DNA from: Candidatus Gastranaerophilales bacterium
GTDB lineage: Bacteria > Cyanobacteriota > Vampirovibrionia > Gastranaerophilales > Gastranaerophilaceae
Reading direction: 5' to 3'
NCBI GenBank assembly: GCA_944322625.1
Contig: CALUPN010000012.1
Coordinates: 1 to 36,180 of the forward strand
DNA: 36,180 nt
Shown: positions 8,525 through 16,294 of the stretch, one piece after another
Numbering within the stretch: position 1 is the first letter of the stretch
How the letters are laid out: each line of letters starts with the position of its first letter
Position numbers and translations under genes: made by a program
The notes under the pieces: model-generated
The model's input: only the letters and a program-made list of their open reading frames with translations
The model's database searches: none
What the model was told of the DNA's origin: nothing

Positions 8525-9364
8525 ATGTTAGGTTACGGCATATCAGGAATAAGTCCATATACAAGCCCGCTTGGAATGTTCGGACTCGGTGGTTACAACT
8601 CATACAGTTCATATTACAATCCTGCAATGATGGGAATGGGTATGGGAATGTTAGGTGGATATTATAATCCGACTTTTATGGCGAACCAGATGCAGCAGGT
8701 CGAGAAGTCACAATTGCAACATGCAAGTGCAATGCATGAGATGATGTTGCAGAAAGAGACCAGCGCTTTTACGGCTAACGACAGAGCGTTATTTGAAAAA
8801 GCAATGGTAGATGCTGCTGTTAATAAAGGGGTGCAAAACCTTGCGGCAAAGATTGAAGAAGGAGATCAAGACGGTATTTGCGAAGAGTTTGATGCTTTAA
8901 AACATACTCTTTATACAAAATACAGTGATTATTTTAAAGCCAACAGTGATAAAATGGATGCTCGCGATAGCGTTACCAATTGGATTGAAATTTTATATAG
9001 TCAAATTGTTTCAAAGCAAAGAGGTGATGTTGCTGATTTAAGAACCGATATTAAAAAATATGGACAAACGCCGTTTGAGCATGGTTTTTGGAAGAATTTT
9101 CACGGAAAAGATTATCATGACAAATATACAGAAGAAACTTTAAGTTACTTGTATGATACAAGAGTTGATAATAAAGCCGGAAAAGACCGTATGGAAGGAT
9201 ATGGTGCTGTATGCTCAAAGGTTGCGGAAGCAGGTATCGCAGGTGTTGTAGGTGGTGGCATAGGACGGATTCTGGCTTCTGGGACTAAAAAACCTGGCAA
9301 ATATGCTTGGGCTGCAGCAATAGGAACTGCTATAGCCGATTTAATGTGGCAGCATTCAAGATAA
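8525..9364 (+). CDS. Unknown Gly/Tyr/Met-rich protein with C-terminal glycine-rich helix
   Basis: A 279-residue protein I cannot place in a named family. Residues 1-55 are low-complexity and rich in Gly, Tyr, Met, Ser and Asn (GMGMGMLGGYYNP), predicted disordered. Residues 56-215 are charged and helical. Residues about 222-275 contain a glycine-zipper-like hydrophobic stretch (AGIAGVVGGGIGRILASG, then AWAAAIGTAIADLM) that could insert in a membrane. There is no signal peptide. AGGAGG ends 8 bases before the ATG, an excellent ribosome site, so high expression is plausible. It is monocistronic, flanked by a divergent lptB operon and a strong terminator at 9395. A conserved motif lies 92 nt upstream. 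Confidence 0.85.
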   Translation: MLGYGISGISPYTSPLGMFGLGGYNSYSSYYNPAMMGMGMGMLGGYYNPTFMANQMQQVEKSQLQHASAMHEMMLQKETSAFTANDRALFEKAMVDAAVNKGVQNLAAKIEEGDQDGICEEFDALKHTLYTKYSDYFKANSDKMDARDSVTNWIEILYSQIVSKQRGDVADLRTDIKKYGQTPFEHGFWKNFHGKDYHDKYTEETLSYLYDTRVDNKAGKDRMEGYGAVCSKVAEAGIAGVVGGGIGRILASGTKKPGKYAWAAAIGTAIADLMWQHSR

Positions 9365-9394
9365 AAAACAAAAATTCCTCCTCTAATCTTATAT

Positions 9395-9424
9395 AGTCCG
9401 GTCTGTATTCAGACCGGACTTTTT
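9395..9424 (+). terminator. Rho-independent terminator after the 8525 gene
   Basis: A perfect 11-bp stem, AGTCCGGTCTG (9395-9405) with CAGACCGGACT (9410-9420), has a TATT loop and is followed by TTTT. It ends the 8525 transcript before the tRNA promoter. Confidence 0.93.
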
Positions 9425-9439
9425 GAAATTACGAAAATC

Positions 9440-9467
9440 TTGACATTAAATCTTGATATCATATTAT
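9440..9467 (+). promoter_or_regulatory. Sigma-70-type promoter of tRNA-Gln
   Basis: A consensus -35 TTGACA (9440-9445) and -10 TATTAT (9462-9467) are separated by 16 bp. Transcription would start near 9474, about 5 nt before the mature tRNA, giving a very short leader. Confidence 0.8.
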
Positions 9468-9478
9468 AGTAAATGCAA

Positions 9479-9551
9479 TGGGGCGTCGCCAAGTGGTAAG
9501 GCAGCTGGTTTTGGTCCAGCCATCCCGGAGGTTCGAATCCTTCCGCCCCAG
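9479..9551 (+). tRNA. tRNA-Gln (anticodon TTG)
   Basis: A 73-nt cloverleaf can be folded by eye. The acceptor stem is TGGGGCG (9479-9485) with CGCCCCA (9544-9550) and discriminator G9551. The D-loop contains AAGTGGTAAGGC, the anticodon stem is GCTGG/CCAGC with loop TTTTGGT giving anticodon TTG, and the T-arm has GGTTCGAATCC. CCA is not encoded. It should decode CAA and, by wobble, CAG. It is transcribed alone from the promoter at 9440. Confidence 0.96.
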
Positions 9552-9575
9552 AATTTATAGAATTAAGAATTGAGC

Positions 9576-9604
9576 ACCCTCCGGATTTTGTATCAGAGGG
9601 TTTT
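9576..9604 (+). terminator. Probable terminator of the tRNA-Gln transcript
   Basis: ACCCTC (9576-9581) pairs with GAGGGT (9596-9601) around a 14-nt loop, and is followed by TTTAATTTTT. The stem is short, so this is weaker than the 9395 terminator. Confidence 0.55.
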
Positions 9605-9612
9605 AATTTTTA

Positions 9613-12216
9613 TTAAATACTTATTCTTATTCCAAACAACAGAGCAATACCGTTTCGACCTCCATTTCTTATCATTCCTTCTATAAATCCTGTTAATCTG
9701 TCGCCCCAGCGCTTTTGAATGCCAAGTCCGTATTCTACAAATGGTTTAACCGAAAGAGATGGTATATAAACATCATTAGCTTGAAAATTAGTGTGGTCTA
9801 TTAAATTCCAAACCATTGATACTGAAATATACGGCTGCAGGTAATTCTTAAAATTTCCGATAATTTTTATCTGCGGCTCTATATGGATTGCATGCAGCGG
9901 AGCGGCGTTTATTGAGACATTATAATCTGTTTTATAGCTAAAAGTATTAATAAAGCTGTATGACATTAAAAAACTTGGCTGGAGTATAAGTTTTCGGTTT
10001 AAAATCTCCCAATTATACCCTGTTTTTTCCGCAATACCGGTATTAAACATTACAAAATCCTGACTGCCGAATTTTGTCGAGGCTTCTGCGGCGTTAGCAC
10101 CTGCGTTTGCCGTCCAGATTGTAAAGAAATTCCCTTTATAAAAAGCGGCATCAATACCTGCTAAGCCTCCGTTATTATAAATACCGTTCCCGCTAAATGT
10201 TTGATGCGAACCGTTATATGAAACATAAGCTCCGTATAGAGAATACCAGCCGCGCTTTAATGCTTGAATTTCGCTTTCGCCTCCCAGAATTGTACCATAG
10301 CTTACATTAGAAACATTTTCCCCTCCTTTCAATTGTACATTTTCGAAAAGTGCGTAAGGTTTAAACCAGACCCCTTTTTGTTCTTCCGGCATGCTAAAGG
10401 GGACAAATTTAAAAAGTTTGTCAGTACTGGCTATTTTGTTTTTCATTGTATAGCCCGTTTTTATATCCGGAGGAGCTATCATAACCATATCAAGATTAGA
10501 AAAAACGCGTTTATAAGTGTCTAATTGGGTTAGATATCCTGCAATTTGCGCTGATACAGCGGGGATAAATACTGAAGAATTAAAATTACCTCTTAAAAAA
10601 TTAATATTTCCGTTTGCTGAGTTGTAATTTGAGTTGTAGTTGTAAATAGGAGTTTCTATTATTTGAGAAGAATATTTGACATAATCTTTAAGAACATTAT
10701 CTGCAAACGGTATCGAAACAGACGCTGCTTGCGGAGTTCCTTCTAAATTCAGCGGCTTAAGATATAAATAACCGTTTCCCGTAACGCTGTCTGCGGAAAT
10801 TCTGTCCATTGTGTTATTATTTAAGTTGATATCAGCGTATATATCTGAAGTACCGTTAAGAGTCAGATTCCCGAAATTTATATTGTTTATTTCACCGTTT
10901 TGCATGTCGAAGCTTGTGTTATTACTAAAAGATGTATTTTGCGCATTAAAATAAGAGCTTCCGTTCAACAATTTTATGCTTCCTTCTTGTAAGTTAAAGT
11001 TTCCCGTAAAATTATCGTTTTCGCCGCCAAGATTTAGTATGCCGCTTCCGTTTTTATTAATTGTCCCCAAGCCGGATATTCCGCTCAATACGTTATTAGC
11101 ACCGCTTCCCGTAAAAACAACGGTTCCCGAAGAATAGTTATAAATATCATTTTTTTTATTATCTTTTCCGTAATTGTTTTGAAGGGTACTGTTTTCAATA
11201 ACCACGGTCCCTTCATTTGCGATTCCTCCTCCTTCGGAATAGCCGGAAGTTGAATTAATCTTGTTATTTTCAATAAGAGAATTTCTGATAGTTGTTGTAG
11301 CTCCGGAAGCATTATAAATCGCGCCTCCGTCACCGTAAAAATCAGCCGATATTGTATTACCGCTCAATGTCGAATTTTCAATGGTAAGCTTTCCGCTGTT
11401 ATACATAGCTCCGCCGCGTACGAAAGATTGTCCATCACCGGAACTTGAATTATCGGAAATTATTGAATTCGTAAAAACTGCATTTCCGGTATTATAAAGA
11501 ACTCCGCCATAAGAAGCCAGGCTGTCATTTCCTATAGTCCGGTTATTATAAAAAGCAGAATTATTTACCTGCAGCTCTCCGGTATTATATATAGCCCCGC
11601 CTGTCGGAAGGACACTGCCTTCCGAGTAATTATCCCTGAATACGGAATTATTAATTGTCATAACGGTTGGAGTTTCTGTTGTTGTGTCATTTGCAACGGC
11701 ACCGCCGTAAGAACTTGCTCCGCTTGTGTAATTGTTTTCAAACAAAGCACGTTCAATATTGATATTTCCTCCGTTAATATTGTAAATTGCACCACCGCTT
11801 CCGAGATTCAGACCGTTTGCGTTCACGAAGTTATCATTAAAAGCCGATTCGGTAATGTTAAGTATGCCGCTGTCGTTGTATATGGCTCCTGCATAGCTAT
11901 AACCGCCGTATCGCTGTCCGCGGCAATTTCTTATATCGACTTGATTAAATCCCGTTCTGTTATTGAATGTAAAACCGCTAAAAGTATTATTGCCGTTAAT
12001 ATAATAGTTATTCCCCTCAAAATTAATATTTACATCCTCAAAATGAGTTCCTATAGAAGAATTTGAAGTTAAATTGCGGGTAATTGTAAAAGTATCTCCG
12101 TTTTGCGGAGCTGAATTTATTAAATCATCGAAAGTGTTTATTAATATATCATTTGCGAAAGCACAAGGTGTAATGTACAAAATTATAAAAGACAGTATAT
12201 ATTTAAATTCTTTCAT
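9613..12216 (-). CDS. Autotransporter-like adhesin: beta-helix repeats plus C-terminal beta-barrel
   Basis: This 867-residue protein has a signal peptide (YILSFIILYITPCAFA, cleavage near residue 21). From about residue 105 to 350 there are roughly eight repeats of about 30 residues with the pattern GGAIYN..G....I..S.F..N, the Chlamydia Pmp/beta-helix type, predicted to form a right-handed parallel beta-helix. A second Asn/Gly-rich helix portion follows to about 560. The last 270 residues alternate aromatic and hydrophobic residues and end FGIRISI, consistent with an autotransporter beta-barrel, although the terminal residue is Ile rather than Phe. It is monocistronic and divergent from the GT8 gene. 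An adhesion or surface role is inferred. Confidence 0.85.
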   Translation of the reverse strand: MKEFKYILSFIILYITPCAFANDILINTFDDLINSAPQNGDTFTITRNLTSNSSIGTHFEDVNINFEGNNYYINGNNTFSGFTFNNRTGFNQVDIRNCRGQRYGGYSYAGAIYNDSGILNITESAFNDNFVNANGLNLGSGGAIYNINGGNINIERALFENNYTSGASSYGGAVANDTTTETPTVMTINNSVFRDNYSEGSVLPTGGAIYNTGELQVNNSAFYNNRTIGNDSLASYGGVLYNTGNAVFTNSIISDNSSSGDGQSFVRGGAMYNSGKLTIENSTLSGNTISADFYGDGGAIYNASGATTTIRNSLIENNKINSTSGYSEGGGIANEGTVVIENSTLQNNYGKDNKKNDIYNYSSGTVVFTGSGANNVLSGISGLGTINKNGSGILNLGGENDNFTGNFNLQEGSIKLLNGSSYFNAQNTSFSNNTSFDMQNGEINNINFGNLTLNGTSDIYADINLNNNTMDRISADSVTGNGYLYLKPLNLEGTPQAASVSIPFADNVLKDYVKYSSQIIETPIYNYNSNYNSANGNINFLRGNFNSSVFIPAVSAQIAGYLTQLDTYKRVFSNLDMVMIAPPDIKTGYTMKNKIASTDKLFKFVPFSMPEEQKGVWFKPYALFENVQLKGGENVSNVSYGTILGGESEIQALKRGWYSLYGAYVSYNGSHQTFSGNGIYNNGGLAGIDAAFYKGNFFTIWTANAGANAAEASTKFGSQDFVMFNTGIAEKTGYNWEILNRKLILQPSFLMSYSFINTFSYKTDYNVSINAAPLHAIHIEPQIKIIGNFKNYLQPYISVSMVWNLIDHTNFQANDVYIPSLSVKPFVEYGLGIQKRWGDRLTGFIEGMIRNGGRNGIALLFGIRISI

Positions 12217-12280
12217 AGGATTTATAGTATTTTATAAATAATGTTAATCTATTACCTAATCGTCTGAAATTTAAATTTTA

Positions 12281-12289
12281 TGCTAGAAT
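12281..12289 (+). promoter_or_regulatory. Extended -10 promoter upstream of the GT8 gene
   Basis: TGCTAGAAT fits the extended -10 pattern TGnTAnnAT. Transcription would start near 12296, and GGAG at 12324-12327 places a ribosome site 5 nt before the ATG at 12333. No convincing -35 is seen. Confidence 0.5.
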
Positions 12290-12332
12290 ATAAATGTCTG
12301 AAGTGATTTTTTAACAATAAAATGGAGTTTGA

Positions 12333-13115
12333 ATGACAAGAATAAATATAGCATTGGGTTTTACGCGGGATTGGGTTTTATATGCAGCAACAACGGTAAC
12401 TTCAATTTTATCGAATGCGGCAGCTGATGACAGCTATTATTTTTATCTGATGTCAGACGGATTTTCGGACAAAGAAAAAAATGTTTTTTATAATTTGAAT
12501 AAGATTCAAAAATCTGAATTTAATTTTATAATTATGGATAATTCGGAATTTGACGGAGCAATTCATGATTGGCTCGGAGTTTCTTCATCATACAGGCTGA
12601 AACTTTCATCACTTGTTAATGAAGATAAAATTCTTTATGTAGACTCTGATATTATGGCCTTGGAGGATGTGAAATCATTATATTCTTATGATGTGTCGAA
12701 ATATTATGTTGCTATGATAGAGGACAAATGCGGTTTTTATATGAGGCGTAGTGTAGGCCTGAAAGATAATGAAATATATTTTAACGGCGGAGTCCAATTG
12801 ATAAATCTCAAGAAATTTCGAGAAGATGAGCTGGAACAAAAAATCTTTGATAAATTAAGAAAATGTGATTTTTATACAGATCAGGATGTTATAAATGATG
12901 TATGTCGCGGTAAAATTTTGTCGCTGCCGCTCAAGTATAATATAGTTCCACATGCGATAAATCATTATAAAAGCAGAGAGAACGAAAGAGATGAAGCTAT
13001 AAAACATCCGGTATTGGTGCATTTTACGCATAAATCTTGGGGGGTAGGAGAGTATTCGGAAGATTGGTTGAAATACAATAATATAGCCACTGAAAACGGC
13101 AGTATAAGTTTATAA
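12333..13115 (+). CDS. Glycosyltransferase family 8 (LPS-type)
   Basis: The 260-residue protein has the GT8 fold features: an N-terminal nucleotide-sugar strand (INIALGFTRDWVLYAATTVTSIL), YRLKLSSLV, the metal-binding DxD as VDSDIMAL (D104-S-D106), FNGGVQLINL, and the C-terminal HFTHKSWG motif. GT8 enzymes are retaining UDP-glucose/galactose transferases, frequently building the LPS core. It lies divergent from the adhesin, so it could modify either LPS or the adhesin. That partnership is inferred from position only. No signal peptide or membrane segment is seen, consistent with a peripheral cytoplasmic enzyme. Confidence 0.9.
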   Translation: MTRINIALGFTRDWVLYAATTVTSILSNAAADDSYYFYLMSDGFSDKEKNVFYNLNKIQKSEFNFIIMDNSEFDGAIHDWLGVSSSYRLKLSSLVNEDKILYVDSDIMALEDVKSLYSYDVSKYYVAMIEDKCGFYMRRSVGLKDNEIYFNGGVQLINLKKFREDELEQKIFDKLRKCDFYTDQDVINDVCRGKILSLPLKYNIVPHAINHYKSRENERDEAIKHPVLVHFTHKSWGVGEYSEDWLKYNNIATENGSISL

Positions 13116-13143
13116 ATTTAATATTTGCCCCTTTGCCCCTTTA

Positions 13144-14427
13144 TTAGCCCCAGATTTCATCATCATAGTACGCTAATTCTAAATGGCCTAAAATTACCGT
13201 GTCACCGTTTTTAAGTCCATATTCGTGCAGCTTGTCAAATACTCCCATACTTTTTAAAATGTTTTGAAGCCTTACAACTTGCTCTGTATTTCTTGCATCG
13301 GTAACTTTTGCAAGTCTGTTAATTTTGCCTCCTGAAATAAGATAAGTTTCTTTATCAAGCTTTGTAATTTCAAAATCGCTGTCATCATTGTCATAAGCAC
13401 CCAAATCTTCTTCCACGTCAATATCAAATTCAGGTTTCGGAATTTCGTCAACTTTTTGAGAAATAAAATGTAATAAATCATTTACCCCATCTTTTGTAAC
13501 TGCCGAAATGGGGTATATATCTTTAGAGTATGGTTTAAAATCATCCAGCAGTTTATTTAAATCTGCCTTTTGAACGGCGTCTGTTTTATTCAGAACAAGA
13601 ATTTGATATAACTCAGCCAAGCCTTTTGAATGTTTTTTTAGTTCATTATTGATAATTTTATAGTTTTCAAGCGGATTTTCAGAAGTTAAATCAACAATAT
13701 GAACAAGAAAACGGCATCTCTCTACATGACGCAAAAATTCATGTCCGAGCCCGATTCCTTCAGAAGCTCCCTCTATAAGCCCCGGAATATCTGCTATAAC
13801 ATAAGAACCGCCATCATCCTTTTTTACTACTCCTAAATTCGGGACCAGAGTCGTAAACGGATAGTCTGCAATCTTTGGTTTTGCGGAACTTACAGCGCTT
13901 ATGAAGGTCGACTTTCCTGCATTTGGCATTCCAAGAAGCCCGACATCGGCAATCAGTTTTAATTCTAATTCTAAAATCCTTTCGATTCCCGGTTCTCCCG
14001 GTTCACAAAATTGCGGTGCTCTTTTTTGAGCAGTTGCAAATCTTGCATTCCCGCGTCCGCCGCGTCCGCCTTTTGCAATTAAAACTGTTTGTTCATTTTG
14101 GGTAAAATCAGCTATAATTTTTCCTGTTTTAGAATCTCTAACCATTGTGCCAAGCGGAACTTTTATATATAAATCTTTGGCGCAGGCTCCATGCATACCT
14201 TTTATACCGCCGTTTTCACCGGACTGTGCTTTGAATACGGATTTTAATTTGAAATCTAATAACGTTGACATATTTTCATCAGCTACAAAATAAATATCTC
14301 CGCCTCGTCCTCCGTCACCACCGGCCGGCCCGCCTTTATCTACATACTTTTCCCTACGCCAGGCTACCATTCCGTTACCGCCATGGCCTGATATGATTCT
14401 GATCTTTGCTTTATCTAAAAATTTCAT
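13144..14427 (-). CDS. obg: Obg family GTPase (ribosome assembly)
   Basis: A 427-residue Obg/CgtA. The glycine-rich Obg fold occupies residues 1-158 (GHGGNGMVAWRREKYV, KGGPAGGDGGRGG). The G domain has G1 GMPNAGKS (166-173), switch region DYPFTTLVPNLG, G3 DIPG (213-216) and G4 NKTD. The C-terminal OCT domain runs to the end (ISGGKINRLAKVTD). Obg binds the 50S subunit and links GTP/ppGpp levels to ribosome maturation. It is convergent with the GT8 gene and divergent from tsaD with only 37 bp between start codons. The ribosome site is CAGGTG before the ATG. Confidence 0.98.
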   Translation of the reverse strand: MKFLDKAKIRIISGHGGNGMVAWRREKYVDKGGPAGGDGGRGGDIYFVADENMSTLLDFKLKSVFKAQSGENGGIKGMHGACAKDLYIKVPLGTMVRDSKTGKIIADFTQNEQTVLIAKGGRGGRGNARFATAQKRAPQFCEPGEPGIERILELELKLIADVGLLGMPNAGKSTFISAVSSAKPKIADYPFTTLVPNLGVVKKDDGGSYVIADIPGLIEGASEGIGLGHEFLRHVERCRFLVHIVDLTSENPLENYKIINNELKKHSKGLAELYQILVLNKTDAVQKADLNKLLDDFKPYSKDIYPISAVTKDGVNDLLHFISQKVDEIPKPEFDIDVEEDLGAYDNDDSDFEITKLDKETYLISGGKINRLAKVTDARNTEQVVRLQNILKSMGVFDKLHEYGLKNGDTVILGHLELAYYDDEIWG

Positions 14428-14449
14428 GTTTCACCTGCTGTTTTTCCGG

Positions 14450-14455
14450 TATAAT
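14450..14455 (+). promoter_or_regulatory. -10 element of tsaD, very close to the start codon
   Basis: A consensus TATAAT lies 9 bp upstream of the preferred ATG at 14465. Transcription would start at about 14462-14465, which would give a leaderless or nearly leaderless mRNA. A -35 is unclear (TTTCAC at 14429, 15-bp spacing). Confidence 0.4.
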
Positions 14456-14464
14456 AATGTTACT

Positions 14465-15493
14465 ATGAACAAGATAAAAAAAACATTATTTAGCGAAAAA
14501 CCTGTTACATTAGATAAAAATTCTCTTATTATGGCAATAGAATCCAGCTGTGATGAGACAGCCTGTGCTATAGTAAAAGGAGGAAGGGAAGTTATTGCAA
14601 ATGTTGTTGCTTCACAAATTAAAATACATCAAGCCTACGGTGGTGTAATTCCCGAAATAGCCGCAAGAGAACATCTTGAAGCTATAAATGTTGTAATAGA
14701 TGAAACTTTTAAGCAAGCAGGAGTAAAAGGCAGTGATATTACCGCTTTTGCCGGAACAGTGGGGCCGGGATTGGTCGGATGCCTTTTAGTCGGAATGAAT
14801 GCCGCTAAGACTTTGTCATTAGCCTATGATAAGCCATTTATCGGGGTAAATCATCTCAATGCTCACCTTGCGGCAAACTTCATTGATACTAAACTTGAAC
14901 CGCCTTTTATTGCGCTTCTTGTAAGCGGCGGACATACACAAATAATAAAAGCAGATTCTTATTCGAAGATGGAAATTATAGGAGAAACTATTGATGATGC
15001 GGTCGGTGAAGCTTATGATAAAGTGGCGCGTCTGATAGGACTCCCGTATCCCGGCGGACCAAAGCTCGACAAGATGGCTCAAGAAGGCAATCCATTTGCA
15101 TTTAAACTCCCGGAAGCACGTGTCGGCGGATATGATTTTAGTTTTAGCGGGCTTAAAACGGCCGTATTGAGACTTGTTAAAAGCTTTGATGAAAGCGAAA
15201 TGCCGGTTAAAGATATTTGCGCAAGTTTTCAGGAGTGTGTATCAACTACATTGTTAAAGAAAGTTAAACACGCGCTTGAAGAAACAGGATATAAACAAGT
15301 TGTATTAGCAGGCGGAGTCGCTGCAAATTCTGAAATAAGACGAAAAATTTTTAATTTGAAAGATGAAGGTTATGATGTCTACGCTCCGGTTATGAAGTAC
15401 TGTACTGATAATGCTTCAATGGTTGCTTCTTCTGCATATTTTTTCAACAATACATTTGATAATATTGATGTTGAAGTATTTTCAAGAGCGTGA
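14465..15493 (+). CDS. tsaD: tRNA N6-adenosine threonylcarbamoyltransferase
   Basis: TsaD transfers the threonylcarbamoyl group to A37 of ANN-decoding tRNAs. Diagnostic stretches are AIESSCDETACAIV, the metal-binding PEIAAREHLEAI and NHLNAHLAA, PFIALLVSGGHTQ, YDFSFSGLKTAV, and GGVAANSEIRR. The open frame extends up to 14393, but the first 24 codons lie in the obg/tsaD promoter region. The ATG at 14465 is preferred because ATG 14531 would cut off the first beta strand (SLIMAIESS). That gives 342 residues, normal for the family. There is no ribosome site before 14465, which fits the leaderless possibility. The 3' end overlaps murI by 12 bp. Confidence 0.97.
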   Translation: MNKIKKTLFSEKPVTLDKNSLIMAIESSCDETACAIVKGGREVIANVVASQIKIHQAYGGVIPEIAAREHLEAINVVIDETFKQAGVKGSDITAFAGTVGPGLVGCLLVGMNAAKTLSLAYDKPFIGVNHLNAHLAANFIDTKLEPPFIALLVSGGHTQIIKADSYSKMEIIGETIDDAVGEAYDKVARLIGLPYPGGPKLDKMAQEGNPFAFKLPEARVGGYDFSFSGLKTAVLRLVKSFDESEMPVKDICASFQECVSTTLLKKVKHALEETGYKQVVLAGGVAANSEIRRKIFNLKDEGYDVYAPVMKYCTDNASMVASSAYFFNNTFDNIDVEVFSRA

Positions 15494-16294
15494 ATGTTCG
15501 ATTTTGGGTAATAAGCAGCATTCTTTTACATTATAAAATATTTTTGAATGTTCTTTGAAGCTTTCCGGGGAAGCGCTTACATATATGGCCTCGTTGCCGG
15601 GGGAATCAGTACAATTTAAATCTATATGATTTTTTATATATTCTGCGAAAATCTCTGCCGGGTCAATAAATTTTTCTGCCGGTGCAAATTTCTTTAAAAT
15701 ATTAATAAGATATGGGTAATGAGTACAGCCGAGAATTATCTTTTGCGGATTAAAGCTAAGCATTGCCTGCATATGAGATTTTATGTCCTCAAATGCATAG
15801 TTTGAGTTTATACTCCCGCTTTCGACAAAAGAAACCCAATTAGGACAGGCTATTTCAAATATTTCAAGTCCGGGATTATATTTTGTCAGTTCTTTTGCGT
15901 ATGCATGAGAATTTACGGTTGCTTCGGTTGCAAAAACTCCAATGTTACCGCAGCTCTGTTCGGCAATAATTTCTGCACACGATTGTATTATAGGAAAAAT
16001 TTGAAAATCATATTCATTTTTTACCGTTTCATACGCTTGTGCAGATGATGTATTACAGGCAATAACGACTGCTTTCACATTTTTTGCTTTATAAAAATCT
16101 AGTATGTTCCTTGCAAATCCGATGAGTTCGGCTTTTGATTTATTTCCGTAAGGCAGATTTGCTAAATCCCCGTAATATAAGGTGTTTTCGTTCGGAAGTA
16201 ATTTTTTAAATCTTGAATAAACAGATAATCCGCCTACTCCGGAATCAAAGAATCCTACAGGATTATTATTTAGATTGTGATTTACAGTACTCAA
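15482..16294 (-). CDS. murI: Glutamate racemase
   Basis: MurI makes D-glutamate for peptidoglycan. In the 270-residue product the N-terminal FFDSGVGGLSV carries the catalytic Asp region. The two catalytic cysteines are in IACNTSSAQ (C80) and LGCTHYPYL (about C193), and YYGDLANLPYGNKS is also typical. The start overlaps the 3' end of the amidase gene by 29 bp, so murI is translated as the second cistron of an amidase-murI operon devoted to cell-wall metabolism. No other start codon is usable before FFDSG, so the long overlap seems real. Confidence 0.97.
   Translation of the reverse strand: MSTVNHNLNNNPVGFFDSGVGGLSVYSRFKKLLPNENTLYYGDLANLPYGNKSKAELIGFARNILDFYKAKNVKAVVIACNTSSAQAYETVKNEYDFQIFPIIQSCAEIIAEQSCGNIGVFATEATVNSHAYAKELTKYNPGLEIFEIACPNWVSFVESGSINSNYAFEDIKSHMQAMLSFNPQKIILGCTHYPYLINILKKFAPAEKFIDPAEIFAEYIKNHIDLNCTDSPGNEAIYVSASPESFKEHSKIFYNVKECCLLPKIEHSRS

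Noticed and set aside
10264-10524. Plus-strand 86-codon open frame inside the adhesin gene
   Set aside because: Antisense shadow of the adhesin barrel region with no ribosome site or conserved features.
9105-12216. CRISPR array or tandem DNA repeats in the adhesin region
   Set aside because: The repetition is at protein level (about 30-residue units with divergent codons), without identical spaced DNA repeats.
14393-14464. Upstream extension of tsaD
   Set aside because: The extra 24 codons overlap obg and the TATAAT element and add residues absent from the family.
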